In this document: positions 41,607-51,384 of the stretch, piece by piece
Layout of the letters: each line of letters opens with the position of its first letter
Numbering within the stretch: the stretch's first letter is position 1
Assembly: GCA_001898405.1 (NCBI GenBank)
Contig: MKTW01000010.1
Span: 170,405-234,404 of the forward strand
Direction of reading: 5' to 3'
DNA length: 64,000 nucleotides
From: Sphingobacteriales bacterium 44-61
Lineage (GTDB): Bacteria; Bacteroidota; Bacteroidia; Chitinophagales; Chitinophagaceae
Made by a program: the position numbers and the translations under genes
The notes under the pieces: generated by a model
What the model saw: the letters and a program-made list of their open reading frames with translations, nothing else
What the model was told of the DNA's origin: nothing
Databases searched by the model: none

Positions 41607-42509
41607 TTAAACCCGGTAAGTAACTCCTTCCTGTGCTATATCTGTATTGGGGAACACATCCCTTGCTTCGCGCTCAAACTCCTCCAGTGTATCGTACTTA
41701 CTACTGAAATGCCCGATCAATAATTTTTTGACGTTGGCTTTCTGTGCTATCAACGCGGCTTGTTTGGTAGTGGAATGAAACCGTTCGTAGGCGCGGTCGC
41801 GCAGGTTATCGAGATAAGTGGTTTCATGATAGATCATGTCCATATCCCTGATATGATCAATAATAGGTTCAAAATAACGGGTGTCTGCACAAAAAGCATA
41901 GCTTTTCCCTTTTGGTGCAGCGATGGTCAGCCATTCGTTACGGATCACTTCACCGGCCGTGGTCACAAAATCTTCCCCGTTTTTCAGGTTCTCATAAAAA
42001 TGCAGCGGGATATTGTTTTCTTTCACGCTCTCCAGGATCAGTCTTCTCGGTTTCCTTTTTTCCCGGAAAGAAAAACCATAGCACTCAATGCGGTGCTGAG
42101 TAGGAAAACAGCGGATCTCGATCTTATCATTGTCTACCAGCACTGCTTCACCACTGATGACATGAAAATGTAAAGGATAACAAAGCCTGGTATCTGCCAC
42201 CCGCAATTGCATTTCGATGATCTCCTGCAAAGGGGCCGGAGCATACACATGCAATTCCTGTTGATGACTAAGCAGGCCAAAGGAATTGAGCAGACCGACC
42301 AAACCAAAATAATGGTCGCCATGCAGGTGTGAAATAAAAATATGGGAAATCTTACTCCGGCGGATCTTATAGTTGATCATCTGGATCTGTGTACCTTCTC
42401 CACAGTCCACCAAATAATTAGTACCATCCTGGGTAACTACCTGGCTGGTGGGATGGCGGTCGAAGGCCGGTACGGCAGAGTTATTTCCAAGAATCGTTAC
42501 AGCGAGCAT
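41607..42509 (-). CDS. rnz: Ribonuclease Z
   Basis: A 300-residue metallo-beta-lactamase-fold endonuclease that trims tRNA 3' ends. The start MLAVTILGNNSAVPAFDRHP and DCGEGTQIQM are family features. The zinc motif HLHGDHYFGL covers His61-His66, and further ligands lie in YAFCADTRY, IYHETTYL and LLIGHFSSKY. The length fits the short bacterial form. Because CCA is not encoded in the tRNA-Asp gene of this window, such trimming before CCA addition is required. The gene is 79 bases downstream of the STAS gene. Confidence 0.95.
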   Translation of the reverse strand: MLAVTILGNNSAVPAFDRHPTSQVVTQDGTNYLVDCGEGTQIQMINYKIRRSKISHIFISHLHGDHYFGLVGLLNSFGLLSHQQELHVYAPAPLQEIIEMQLRVADTRLCYPLHFHVISGEAVLVDNDKIEIRCFPTQHRIECYGFSFREKRKPRRLILESVKENNIPLHFYENLKNGEDFVTTAGEVIRNEWLTIAAPKGKSYAFCADTRYFEPIIDHIRDMDMIYHETTYLDNLRDRAYERFHSTTKQAALIAQKANVKKLLIGHFSSKYDTLEEFEREARDVFPNTDIAQEGVTYRV

Positions 42510-42588
42510 GAGCTAAAATACAAAGGAAATATTACATCAAAATTTTTCATACTACGGCCACCCGGCCACCCGGCTACCGGCTATGGAT

Positions 42589-42984
42589 TCACTCTCCATC
42601 CAGCAACTCCCGCTCAATCTCCTCCATCTGCACAATATCCCAGGCTTCACTTTCGGTGGGGGTAACATTCATCAACTCCAAAAGTTCATTTTTATCGAGA
42701 AATTCCTCCACTTGTTTCTGTAACGAACAAACCACAAAAGAGGCGTTATTTTCATAAAACCTTTGCTGGATATCTACCAGTTTGCCAGCCGCAGCATAAT
42801 CCATATTTTGAATGTCTTGGAGTATCAGTACCACATTTTTGACCTGCCCATCGGGTTGCCGCGCGTCATTTTGGAGGTAAGGGAGTAGGATATTTTCCAG
42901 TTCTTCTGTCATTGTAGCAGAAAGTATTGGGCCCGGCACCGTGATGGCATGAAATTTCTCTTTGGTATCTATTTTGACCTGCAT
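42589..42984 (-). CDS. STAS-domain protein without the phospho-serine
   Basis: A 131-residue protein with one STAS domain: VKIDTKEKFHAITVPG, NVVLILQDIQNMDYAAAGKL and helix LVDIQQRFYENNASFVVCSL, then VEEFLDKNELLELMNV. In anti-sigma antagonists the loop after the central strand is D-S-S/T-G-L with a phosphorylated serine; here it is MDYAAAGK, so there is no serine to phosphorylate. It ends in an acidic tail. It neighbours rnz in the same direction. It is likely a protein-interaction module rather than a classic SpoIIAA switch. Confidence 0.75.
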   Translation of the reverse strand: MQVKIDTKEKFHAITVPGPILSATMTEELENILLPYLQNDARQPDGQVKNVVLILQDIQNMDYAAAGKLVDIQQRFYENNASFVVCSLQKQVEEFLDKNELLELMNVTPTESEAWDIVQMEEIERELLDGE

Positions 42985-43130
42985 ACAGTAAATTTAGATT
43001 CTTGTCCAGGCAAATAGCAAAAATTTAGCATCCCCTGACAACTTAAATTATCAACATTCCGTTTATAAATAGGGGGGATCAGGAATCCGAATTAATTTGT
43101 TAATATTGTATAACAACCAATTACCTAAAA

Positions 43131-45656
43131 ATGGATAATAATTTTTCAGCCCAGGTAAAGGAGATCATTTCGTTCAGCAGGGAGGAAGCACTGAGATTGG
43201 GAAATGATTTTATTGGTACCGAACATCTCCTGCTCGGTTTGATCCGGGAGGGAGATAACACAGCCGTCCGTATTCTTAAAAGTTTTAATGTTGACCTATA
43301 CGAGCTACGAAAAGAAATTGAGTTGGCCGTCAAGGATAAAACAGGAAAGAATATCGCGAACATCAACAGCCTGCCTTTAACCAAACAGGCCGAGAAAGTG
43401 ATCAGGGTGACTGTTCTGGAAGCAAAAGCCCTTAAAAGCACTACTGTTGAAACAGAGCACCTGATGCTTTCCATCTTGAAGAACAAGGAAAATATTGCAA
43501 CACAAATCTTAAATCAGTTTGACGTGGACTACGATCTGTTCAGGCAGGAACTGGGCATTGTAAAATCCAATGACCCCCGTGCCGAATTTACCGATGAGAA
43601 CGAAGACGATTTTGAAGATGAGAAAAAGTATTCCCAACAGAAAGGTTCCAAGCAAAGTGGTAATGCCAAAAGTAAAACACCTGTACTGGACAATTTCGGC
43701 CGCGATATCACCAAACTTGCGGAAATGGGGACCCTTGATCCCATTGTAGGAAGAGAATCAGAAATTGAAAGGGTATCGCAAATACTTTCCCGCCGGAAAA
43801 AGAATAACCCGATCCTGATCGGTGAACCCGGCGTGGGTAAAACAGCGATCGTGGAAGGACTGGCCTTGCGCATCGTGCAACGCAAAGTTTCCCGTGTACT
43901 GTTTGATAAAAGAGTGATCTCGCTCGACCTGGCTGCTTTAGTGGCCGGCACCAAATACCGCGGACAGTTTGAAGAACGCATGAAAGCGATCATGAACGAA
44001 CTGGAAAAGAACCGCGACGTGATCCTGTTCATCGATGAGCTGCACACCATTGTTGGTGCAGGCGGAGCCAGTGGCTCACTCGATGCCAGCAATATCTTCA
44101 AACCTGCACTTGCCCGTGGTGAACTGCAATGCATCGGCGCTTCCACCCTGGATGAGTACCGTATGTACATTGAAAAGGATGGAGCACTGGACCGCCGCTT
44201 CCAGAAAGTGATGGTCGATCCCCCAAGCGTGGATGAAACCATACAGATCCTGAACAATATCAAATCCAAATACGAGGATTATCATAACGTAACGTATAAC
44301 GACGAAGCAATTGAAGCCTGTGTTAAACTGAGCGACCGTTATATCACAGATCGTTTGCTGCCTGATAAAGCCATCGATGTGATGGATGAAGTAGGTGCAA
44401 GGGTACACCTGAAAAATATCAACGTTCCCCAAAACATCGTTGATCTCGAAAAGAAGATCGAAGATGTGAAGAACGAAAAGAATAAAGTGGTAAAAAGCCA
44501 GAAGTTTGAAGAAGCCGCTTCATTGCGCGACACGGAGAAACGACTGGCTGAAGACCTCGAAAAAGCAAAAGCCGATTGGGAAGAAGAAAGCAAACATAAA
44601 CGCTACCCTATCGATGAAGAAGCGATTGCTGAAGTGGTAAGTATGATGACCGGTATTCCTGTTAAACGCATGGTTCAGGCAGAAACAGAGAAGCTGCGTA
44701 AGATGACAGACGATATGCGCGGTATGGTGATCGGTCAGGACGAGGCAATTACCAAAGTGGTTAAAGCCATCCAGCGTAACCGTGTCGGTTTGAAAGACCC
44801 TAAGAAACCGATCGGCACCTTTATCTTCCTCGGCCCCACTGGTGTGGGTAAAACCGAGCTGGCACGTGCACTCGCCCGTTATATGTTCGATTCAGAAGAT
44901 GCGCTGGTGCGTATCGATATGAGTGAATACATGGAGAAATTCACCGTGAGCCGGTTGATCGGCGCACCTCCCGGATATGTAGGATATGAAGAAGGTGGAC
45001 AACTCACCGAAAGGGTACGCCGTAAACCTTATAGCGTGATCCTCCTGGATGAAATTGAAAAAGCTCACCCGGATATCTACAATATCCTGTTGCAGGTGCT
45101 GGACGATGGACAGCTTACCGATGGCCTGGGACGTAAAGTGGATTTTAAGAATACGCTGATCATCATGACATCCAATATCGGTGTAAGGCAATTGAAAGAC
45201 TTTGGGGCAGGAGTTGGTTTCACTACCAGTTCCAAAATGGAGCAGGAAGATGAAGCGAACAAAGCAGTGATTGAAAAAGCACTGAAACGTACATTTTCCC
45301 CAGAGTTCCTCAACCGTATCGATGATGTGGTGATCTTCAACAGCCTCAGCAAGGAAAATATCTTCAGCATCATCGATATCCTGATGAAAGGTGTGATGAA
45401 GCGCCTTACCAGCCTTGGATTCAGCCTGTCGCTGACAGAAGATGCAAAATCTTTCCTGGCAGACAAAGGCTACGATGTTCAGTTTGGCGCCCGTCCGTTG
45501 CACAGGGCTATCCAGAAATACCTGGAAGACCCGCTGGCAGAAGAAATCCTGAACATGAATGTAAAAGCAGGAGATGTGCTGGAAGCAGACCTGGATAAAG
45601 AGAATAACAAATTGAAATTCTCTTTCAAAAAGGTGGAGACTAAATCGAAAGCATAA
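43131..45656 (+). CDS. clpC: ClpC-type ATP-dependent protease ATPase
   Basis: An 841-residue Hsp100 unfoldase of ClpC length and order: two Clp_N repeats (residues about 1-145), AAA1 with Walker A GEPGVGKT (from residue 231) and Walker [11 protein letters not shown], a UVR/M-domain (residues about 430-475, [20 protein letters not shown]), AAA2 with GPTGVGKT (from 568) and [13 protein letters not shown], then the D2-small domain. It feeds unfolded proteins to ClpP. Long acidic linker ([12 protein letters not shown]) follows Clp_N. Strong terminator after it; monocistronic. Confidence 0.96.
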   Translation: MDNNFSAQVKEIISFSREEALRLGNDFIGTEHLLLGLIREGDNTAVRILKSFNVDLYELRKEIELAVKDKTGKNIANINSLPLTKQAEKVIRVTVLEAKALKSTTVETEHLMLSILKNKENIATQILNQFDVDYDLFRQELGIVKSNDPRAEFTDENEDDFEDEKKYSQQKGSKQSGNAKSKTPVLDNFGRDITKLAEMGTLDPIVGRESEIERVSQILSRRKKNNPILIGEPGVGKTAIVEGLALRIVQRKVSRVLFDKRVISLDLAALVAGTKYRGQFEERMKAIMNELEKNRDVILFIDELHTIVGAGGASGSLDASNIFKPALARGELQCIGASTLDEYRMYIEKDGALDRRFQKVMVDPPSVDETIQILNNIKSKYEDYHNVTYNDEAIEACVKLSDRYITDRLLPDKAIDVMDEVGARVHLKNINVPQNIVDLEKKIEDVKNEKNKVVKSQKFEEAASLRDTEKRLAEDLEKAKADWEEESKHKRYPIDEEAIAEVVSMMTGIPVKRMVQAETEKLRKMTDDMRGMVIGQDEAITKVVKAIQRNRVGLKDPKKPIGTFIFLGPTGVGKTELARALARYMFDSEDALVRIDMSEYMEKFTVSRLIGAPPGYVGYEEGGQLTERVRRKPYSVILLDEIEKAHPDIYNILLQVLDDGQLTDGLGRKVDFKNTLIIMTSNIGVRQLKDFGAGVGFTTSSKMEQEDEANKAVIEKALKRTFSPEFLNRIDDVVIFNSLSKENIFSIIDILMKGVMKRLTSLGFSLSLTEDAKSFLADKGYDVQFGARPLHRAIQKYLEDPLAEEILNMNVKAGDVLEADLDKENNKLKFSFKKVETKSKA

Positions 45657-45678
45657 GAATTCATATATCAAAAGATAT

Positions 45679-45708
45679 AAGGAGCGTTCATCACAACGCT
45701 CCTTTTTA
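45679..45708 (+). terminator. Terminator after clpC
   Basis: AAGGAGCGTT (45679-45688) and AACGCTCCTT (45695-45704) form a perfect 10-bp stem with a 6-base loop, followed by a T-run to 45707. Confidence 0.88.
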
Positions 45709-45736
45709 TTTCAATCATCATTCTTATTTTTGTCCT

Positions 45737-46414
45737 GTGGCAAAAAAGATCATCATAACTATAGATGGCTGGTCCAGTTGCGGAAAAAGCACTCTGGCCC
45801 GGCAACTTGCAAAGAAACTGGGTTACGTATATGTTGACAGTGGTGCCATGTATCGCGCCATTACACTTTATTTTTTACGTAATCATGTTGACTGGACAAA
45901 TACCAAAGAAGTCAATAAAGCACTCCAGGAGATCCACCTCGATTTTCATTTCAACGAAAAAACACAGACCAGTGAAATATTCCTGAATGATGAAAATGTG
46001 GAATACGTGATCCGCGACCTGGTAGTGGCAGAAAAAGTAAGTGATGTGGCTGCTATCCGGGAAGTACGCTCTTTTGCTGTGGCTCAACAGCAAAAAATGG
46101 GGAATAAAAAAGGCATTGTGATGGACGGCCGTGATATCGGCACTGTCGTATTCCCCAAAGCAGAACTGAAGATCTTCATGACGGCTGATAATGCCGTAAG
46201 AGTGGAGAGAAGGTTCAGGGAATTATATGAAAAGAACCCCAATATCACCATCGAGGAAGTGAAATCCAATCTTGAGATGCGTGATTATATAGATTCACAC
46301 AGGGAAGTAAGCCCGCTGCGCAAAGCGGATGATGCGATTGTGTTGGATAATACTAATCTTACAGAAGAGCAGCAGTTTCATAAGGCGCTGGCCTGGGTCA
46401 ATGAACTTAAGTGA
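45737..46414 (+). CDS. cmk: Cytidylate kinase
   Basis: A 225-residue CMP/dCMP kinase of normal length. P-loop IDGWSSCGKSTLARQLAKKL, then YVYVDSGAMYRAI, the NMP-binding part VMDGRDIGTVVFP and the LID region DYIDSHREVSPLRKADDAI. It converts CMP to CDP with ATP. The start is GTG 45737; no ATG fits the P-loop. A TAnnTTTG box (TATTTTTG, 45725-45732) lies only 5 bases before the GTG, which would give a leaderless or nearly leaderless mRNA if used. Convergent with the FKBP gene. Confidence 0.95.
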   Translation: MAKKIIITIDGWSSCGKSTLARQLAKKLGYVYVDSGAMYRAITLYFLRNHVDWTNTKEVNKALQEIHLDFHFNEKTQTSEIFLNDENVEYVIRDLVVAEKVSDVAAIREVRSFAVAQQQKMGNKKGIVMDGRDIGTVVFPKAELKIFMTADNAVRVERRFRELYEKNPNITIEEVKSNLEMRDYIDSHREVSPLRKADDAIVLDNTNLTEEQQFHKALAWVNELK

Positions 46415-46420
46415 TCAATA

Positions 46421-46496
46421 GCTGAAATTCGAATGGCCGGTGACCGGCCTGTTTGTTTGAATCAGGCATTCGGTGACCGGCCATTCGAATTTCAGC
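46421..46496. terminator. Long inverted repeat between cmk and FKBP gene
   Basis: 26-bp arms 46421-46446 and 46471-46496 pair with a single mismatch. Inside, GCCTG (46447-46451) pairs with CAGGC (46463-46467). It lies between convergent genes, 6 and 9 bases from their ends, and probably stops transcription both ways. Confidence 0.75.
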
Positions 46497-46505
46497 CAAT
46501 CGGTC

Positions 46506-47243
46506 TTAATGGGCTTTCTTCACATCAATCAACTCCACATCAAAGATCAAAGCTGATCCACCCGGGATAGGGCCATTGTCTGATGGGCCATAAGCCAGTG
46601 TGTAAGGAACATAAAGCTTGTATTTGGAACCAACAGTCATCAGTTGCAAACCTTCTGTCCAGCCGGGTATCACCCTGTTCAGCGGGAAAGTAATAGGCTC
46701 ACCGCGTGAGTAAGAGTTATCGAATTCAAAACCATCCACCAATGTTCCCTTGTAGTGACAGGTAACACTGTCGGTAGCTTCAGGTTTGATGCCGGTACCT
46801 TCTGTGATCACTTCGTATTGCAGGCCGCTGGCAGTTGTTTTTACACCGGGCCTGGCTTTATTCTGACGGAGAAAAGCTTCTCCCTTTTCAATATTGGGTT
46901 TTGATTTGGACTGCTGCAGGTCAGTCATCATCTTGTTCATCACATTATTGCAGGTCATTTCATCCAGCGAAGTAGGTTTGCTGCCCATTATATCTGCAAT
47001 AGCTTTGGACACGAGTGCTGTATTGATGCTGGTAACACCTTGTTGTTTATAAAAACTTGCCAGGCTCACTCCCATGGCATAGCTGGCGGAATCATTCAGT
47101 GTTTTCAAAACAGGCTTGGCAGCAGCTACCGGCTGCACTTTTTTAGGGACGGTTTTTACAGGCGTCTTGGGTTTGGCTGTTGTTTGCGCCGACAGGCTTG
47201 TGGCGGCGGCCAGTGCCAGGACGGACAAGGCGATTTGCTTCAT
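46506..47243 (-). CDS. Exported FKBP-type peptidyl-prolyl isomerase
   Basis: A 245-residue protein with signal peptide (ALSVLALAAATSLSAQ), a Lys/Pro/Val-rich linker (residues about 20-45), an FKBP N-terminal dimerisation domain (LNDSASYAMGVSLASFYKQQ), and an FKBP catalytic domain: VTCHYKGTLVDGFEFDNSYS, EPITFPLNRVIPGWTEGLQL and the last strand IPGGSALIFDVELIDV. Like FkpA/Mip proteins, it would catalyse proline isomerisation in periplasmic folding. No other envelope gene is in the same operon. Confidence 0.93.
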   Translation of the reverse strand: MKQIALSVLALAAATSLSAQTTAKPKTPVKTVPKKVQPVAAAKPVLKTLNDSASYAMGVSLASFYKQQGVTSINTALVSKAIADIMGSKPTSLDEMTCNNVMNKMMTDLQQSKSKPNIEKGEAFLRQNKARPGVKTTASGLQYEVITEGTGIKPEATDSVTCHYKGTLVDGFEFDNSYSRGEPITFPLNRVIPGWTEGLQLMTVGSKYKLYVPYTLAYGPSDNGPIPGGSALIFDVELIDVKKAH

Positions 47244-47337
47244 AAGTGTTTTAAATTAAAGAGCAAAAATAAAGGCTGCCATCCGTATTTCGGCAGCCCA
47301 TTCGTTAATTTCGCAACGGTCTAATAATTAATCAGCA

Positions 47338-47775
47338 ATGGAAAATTTTACCCAGGAAGTGCAGGTCCGCTGGTCCGATCTCGACCCTAATTTCCATCTC
47401 CGTCATTCTGTGTATTACGATTGGGGGGCTTTCTGCCGGATCAGTCTGTTGGAGCAACATAACCTCTCAGCAGCCGTAATGCAGCGCCTGCAGATCGGGC
47501 CTATCCTGTTTCGTGAAGAGTGTGTTTTCAAAAAAGAGATCCGCCTTGGTGATAAGGTCACTATTAACCTCGAACTGATCAGGGCCAAACGCGATTTCTC
47601 CCGTTGGTCTATCCGCCACACTGTTGTTAAGAACGGTGATACCGTTTCTGCTCTTATCACTGTTGATGGGGCCTGGCTCGATCTTGCCCGGCGCAAACTG
47701 GCCACACCTCCGCAGGAAGTGCACGCTGTGTTTTCGCAAATGCCAACGAGCGCAGATTTTGAGTGGCTCGATTGA
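47338..47775 (+). CDS. Acyl-CoA thioesterase (4HBT hotdog)
   Basis: A 145-residue single hotdog-fold protein of the YbgC/4HBT kind. The catalytic-type region is VRWSDLDPNFHLRHSVYYDW, where Asp lies in the W-S-D-L-D pattern; the helix is followed by QIGPILFREECVFKKEIRLG and VTINLELIRAKRDFSRWSI. It hydrolyses acyl-CoA thioesters, with unknown chain preference. A TAATTTCG box (47306-47313) precedes it. It converges with the exonuclease gene. Confidence 0.85.
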   Translation: MENFTQEVQVRWSDLDPNFHLRHSVYYDWGAFCRISLLEQHNLSAAVMQRLQIGPILFREECVFKKEIRLGDKVTINLELIRAKRDFSRWSIRHTVVKNGDTVSALITVDGAWLDLARRKLATPPQEVHAVFSQMPTSADFEWLD

Positions 47776-47807
47776 CAGGGGAAAACATTATTGGATTGAA
47801 GCAGAGA

Positions 47808-49178
47808 TCAATCAGGCAGGAATTTCACTTTTTCAGGAAACCTTTCTGCATAAGAAGACACCAGGTTCCGTATAAATAAATTCTCTTTATACGGCGTGAT
47901 CATCTCTTTCAATTCTTCTGCCTGTGTAAAAGGCATATCAGTTGGCAAATATCCCATGCCATAGAACTTCCCGTTCCATACCAGTACACAGGACTTTTCA
48001 GAAGGCCCAAGCCCATGATCAATGATCATATAAGAAGCCTGGGCCTCGGTGAGCGAATGGATGGCTGCCAGCACCCGCTCATTATAAACGGAGGATGGTT
48101 CTTCCTGCTCGCAGGCGCCATGGCAATAGTGCTCGCGTTTGCCTTCACATTCTCCCAGGGTTTGCAGAAAGCATAGCTTGGGACAAAGATTATATTCTTT
48201 GATCAGTTTGCGGAGGATAGCATGCCCGTCTGTAAGATAATGGAAGGTATGAACGGGCCTTAATTGTTTTTTATTTCTTTCAATGGCCAGCCGGTGATAT
48301 CCATTCTGATCTTCATACAGGAAAATGCCATACACGTTCTCTGCATTCTTCTGGGAATAATTAAAAACAGGCCATAGTTTTTTGATCTCGGTCGATTCCA
48401 GGATCTGTGCCATCAATTCTGTTGCGCACGACTGATAACTGATAGCATATGTATGACGCAGGAAATTCTGGCGCTGGCGGGAAGCGGAGTTATTGCTGAA
48501 ATGACTGTTTACCCGGTAACGGATATTCTTTGCTTTACCCACATAAATGATCTTGCCCTTCTCATTGTGGAAATAATATACCCCGGGTGTATAAGGCAAT
48601 TGCTCAAAATGTTCCCTGGGCACATTGGGTGGCAATACCTGCTCTTTGGAACTGCGGCCCAGGCTTTTTACAATGAACTTATCCTTATCATTTTTCAGCA
48701 ATAAATGGAACAGCATTACCGTGGCGGCAGCATCTCCGCTTGCACGGTGCCGGTCATTGATCGTTATGCCCAATGAATGACAGAGATTACCCAGGCTGTA
48801 AGATGAATGCCCGGGGATGATCTTCCGGCTTAAGCGGACAGTACAAAGTTTTTTTGTTTGCAATGAATAACCAGCTGCTTCAAGATGGGCTTTGATAAAA
48901 GAATAGTCAAAATTTACATTATGCGCTACGAAGATTTTATCCTGTAACAGCTCATGCACTTTTTCAGCAACCGTTTCAAATACCGGTGCATCTTCCACCA
49001 TTTCGTCCGTGATGCCGGTCATGGCCTGGATATAGCGGGGAATGGGCTGAAGGGGGTTGATCAGTGAATGAAAAGTGTTCACGATCGTTTCACCATCAAA
49101 AATATGAATACATATTTCAGTGATACCGTTCGCAGAAGCGTATCCACCCGTCGTTTCTATGTCTACAATGGCGTACAT
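47808..49178 (-). CDS. DnaQ-like exonuclease fused to GIY-YIG nuclease domain
   Basis: A 456-residue fusion. Residues 1-165 are a DEDDh 3'-5' exonuclease: ExoI MYAIVDIETTGGYASANGI, ExoII VAHNVNFDYSFIKAHL and ExoIII HRASGDAAAT. Residues about 200-285 are a UvrC-type GIY-YIG domain: TPGVYYFHNEKGKIIYVGKA and NSHFSNNSASRQRQNF. The rest has a UvrC-like helical region and a Cys-rich part (CPKLCFLQ, EHYCHGACEQ) that may bind metal. The pairing is like the Cho/Pol III epsilon hybrid of actinobacteria, with a likely part in DNA repair. ATG 49178 was chosen (an ATG at 49199 adds seven residues). Confidence 0.9.
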   Translation of the reverse strand: MYAIVDIETTGGYASANGITEICIHIFDGETIVNTFHSLINPLQPIPRYIQAMTGITDEMVEDAPVFETVAEKVHELLQDKIFVAHNVNFDYSFIKAHLEAAGYSLQTKKLCTVRLSRKIIPGHSSYSLGNLCHSLGITINDRHRASGDAAATVMLFHLLLKNDKDKFIVKSLGRSSKEQVLPPNVPREHFEQLPYTPGVYYFHNEKGKIIYVGKAKNIRYRVNSHFSNNSASRQRQNFLRHTYAISYQSCATELMAQILESTEIKKLWPVFNYSQKNAENVYGIFLYEDQNGYHRLAIERNKKQLRPVHTFHYLTDGHAILRKLIKEYNLCPKLCFLQTLGECEGKREHYCHGACEQEEPSSVYNERVLAAIHSLTEAQASYMIIDHGLGPSEKSCVLVWNGKFYGMGYLPTDMPFTQAEELKEMITPYKENLFIRNLVSSYAERFPEKVKFLPD

Positions 49179-49237
49179 GGTTGTATGGTCGTGGACCACT
49201 AATTTCGTAAAAAATTAGCAGGGTGGAAGAAGAAAAA

Positions 49238-50170
49238 ATGAGCATGTTCAGGAACAGACTGATTAAGGTTTTCCGTCATTTAAGCAAGCAGGCCAGGCGC
49301 CTGCAATTGAGCTGTTACAGGCTGTATGATCATGACCTGCCTGAATTTCCTTTTTGCATAGAGTTCTATGGTGAAAAATTATATGTAGCGGAATATAAAA
49401 GAAGGCATGGCATGTCGGAAGAAGAACATGACCACTGGATGGAAAAAAGCCTTGAAATCATATCGGAAGTATTATCCATCAACAAAGACAATATTTTCCT
49501 GAAGCTTCGTCAACGCAAGCCGGGAAGGCTCGGACAGTATCAACGCATTAATGAGGAGCAACATGAATTTGCAGTTACTGAAAACGGTTTGCAGTTTATC
49601 ATCAATCTCAGTGATTATCTCGATACGGGTTTGTTTCTTGACCATCGCATTACCAGGCAAATGGTAAAAGAGAAAAGTGCTGGCAAAAAAGTATTGAACC
49701 TGTTTGCCTACACAGGCTCTTTTTCTGTGTACGCTGCTGCGGGAAATGCTGATGAGGTGGTGACAGCTGATCTGTCCAAAACCTATTTGCAATGGGCAGA
49801 GAAGAATATGCGACTGAACGGATTCAATGATCCGGCTAAATATTCATTCGTTCAAACGGATGTGATGCAATATCTCAAGCAATTGCCTGCGGACCATTAC
49901 GATATTATCGTGATGGACCCGCCTACTTTCAGCAACAGTAAGCGGATGGATGATTTCCTGGATATACAAAGGGACCATGCAGGCATGGTCAATGATTGCA
50001 TGAGATCGCTCAGGCCCGGAGGGATACTTTATTTCAGCACCAATTCCAGGAAATTCGTGCTGGATGAAAAATCGATCCAGGCTTCCACGATAAAAGATAT
50101 TACCAAAGCCACTACGCCCTTTGATTTTGAAGGCAGGCTTTTCCGCTGGTGTTATTATTTGGTCAAATAG
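49238..50170 (+). CDS. RlmK-like rRNA (cytosine/guanine) methyltransferase
   Basis: A 310-residue SAM methyltransferase similar to the RlmK half of RlmL/RlmK, which makes m7G2069 in 23S rRNA. An N-terminal RNA-binding type part (FRHLSKQARRLQLSCYRLYD) precedes the catalytic domain: TGLFLDHRITRQMV, VLNLFAYTGSFSVYAA (SAM motif), VVTADLSKTYLQWA and the IVMDPPTFSNS active-site DPPTFS. ATG 49238 is preferred over GTG 49223. Its 3' end overlaps the lipase gene by 16 bases (convergent). Confidence 0.88.
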   Translation: MSMFRNRLIKVFRHLSKQARRLQLSCYRLYDHDLPEFPFCIEFYGEKLYVAEYKRRHGMSEEEHDHWMEKSLEIISEVLSINKDNIFLKLRQRKPGRLGQYQRINEEQHEFAVTENGLQFIINLSDYLDTGLFLDHRITRQMVKEKSAGKKVLNLFAYTGSFSVYAAAGNADEVVTADLSKTYLQWAEKNMRLNGFNDPAKYSFVQTDVMQYLKQLPADHYDIIVMDPPTFSNSKRMDDFLDIQRDHAGMVNDCMRSLRPGGILYFSTNSRKFVLDEKSIQASTIKDITKATTPFDFEGRLFRWCYYLVK

Positions 50171-51252
50171 ATCTTGTTCAGCAAATAATAATAGGGCTGG
50201 AAATGATGATGCATGAAAGTTTTTTCCTTATCGTAAGGATACAGACGGTTGTATTCATCATCCGGCATCAGCACAATAGGAACACCTGCCCGCATGTAAT
50301 TGCTGTTGTGTACATATTTCGGTTCTTTCAATTGCGGCAGCACTTTTCTTATAGCCAGCCTGTACATTTTGCAGCCTAAATATTTTTCCAGCTTACGTTG
50401 TGCTTTGCGGGGTTTCTTTTCCAGTTTATTATACACCATATTCCCTGCCAGCCGGATAAAGAATTTCTGTTTTTTCAGGTAATCTTTGGCATTGACCAAT
50501 GGGTTGGGTAAATGGAGGTCTGCCAGGGTCTGAACAGAGAAAGGCGTTTCAGGCACCCAGTCGGCCGCATTCACCACGGTAAAGGCCCAGCCATTCCGGG
50601 TGATATAATCAAAATCATAAGCGTAGCGCATATCGCCTACCTTGGGTGCAGCGCTGCAATAGGTTTTCAGTACGATATCGTTGGGGATATGCCCTTTTTT
50701 CTTTTCATATTCCAGGTATGAGCGAAGCAGGGTGGCCAGTGCGCCTCCCTGGCTATGGCCGAAAATGAGGAACTCTTTTATTTTTTTATCGCGGTAAAGG
50801 GTATTGATGTTCTTTACGATCTCGGGTGCGAGAAAGCCCAGCGCAATGGTCCAACCCACATGCACGGCGGCCTGAGGGTCTGCAGCCAACTGATAATCGA
50901 ACACGGTGCTGTCGTTAAGTTGCAGGCTGCCTGTGGCCGGGATCATAGCTGCATAAAAATTAGCAAGCCAGCTTGCAGTTTGATTTACCGTTCCCCGCAT
51001 ATCGATAACAGCTACATTATCCTTCCGAAGGTAAAGGGTCCACCGGTTAAGGAGGCCTACTTCCGCCGACTGGAAATCCATTTTGTAAGGGTCTTCTTTG
51101 GTCAGCCGCTCCACCGAATCGGCTATGCTGCTGCGGTAGAAGGCAATGGATAGCAATTCCCCGTATTCTTTCGGGTCAAATCCGGGTTTCAATTTCTGGG
51201 CGCTGGCTTGGATCAACAGGCCTGCCAGGAGCAGGCTCAGGAGATATTTCAT
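50155..51252 (-). CDS. Exported class 3 lipase-like protein
   Basis: A 365-residue exported protein (signal peptide LLSLLLAGLLIQASA). It has the Lipase_3 order: VAVIDMRGTVNQTASWLANF with the oxyanion part, the nucleophile elbow LIFGHSQGGALATLL, and VVNAADWVPETPFSVQ carrying the catalytic Asp region. The C-terminal part is basic (PRKAQRKLEKYLG) with a conserved His near YMRAGVPIVLM. It may hydrolyse lipids; the substrate is unknown. Divergent from the ECF sigma gene. Confidence 0.85.
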   Translation of the reverse strand: MKYLLSLLLAGLLIQASAQKLKPGFDPKEYGELLSIAFYRSSIADSVERLTKEDPYKMDFQSAEVGLLNRWTLYLRKDNVAVIDMRGTVNQTASWLANFYAAMIPATGSLQLNDSTVFDYQLAADPQAAVHVGWTIALGFLAPEIVKNINTLYRDKKIKEFLIFGHSQGGALATLLRSYLEYEKKKGHIPNDIVLKTYCSAAPKVGDMRYAYDFDYITRNGWAFTVVNAADWVPETPFSVQTLADLHLPNPLVNAKDYLKKQKFFIRLAGNMVYNKLEKKPRKAQRKLEKYLGCKMYRLAIRKVLPQLKEPKYVHNSNYMRAGVPIVLMPDDEYNRLYPYDKEKTFMHHHFQPYYYLLNKIYLTK

Positions 51253-51384
51253 AAGCAGGTAAATTATACGTTACAATTTAAGCCATGCTGCCATATTCTT
51301 CAAAATGTATCGTATCAGGTAATAAAAAAATGGAAAAAATTCCAACCTTTTCCCATCTTCATTCTCCTAATTAAGAATACCGTT

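Noticed and set aside
43529-44269. Long minus-strand frame (246 codons) inside the clpC gene
   Set aside because: It is antisense to strongly conserved ClpC; its translation is Ser/Arg/Leu-rich and lacks any motif.
44892-45671. Minus-strand frame (259 codons) opposite the clpC 3' half
   Set aside because: A shadow frame rich in Phe, His and Gln with no protein character.
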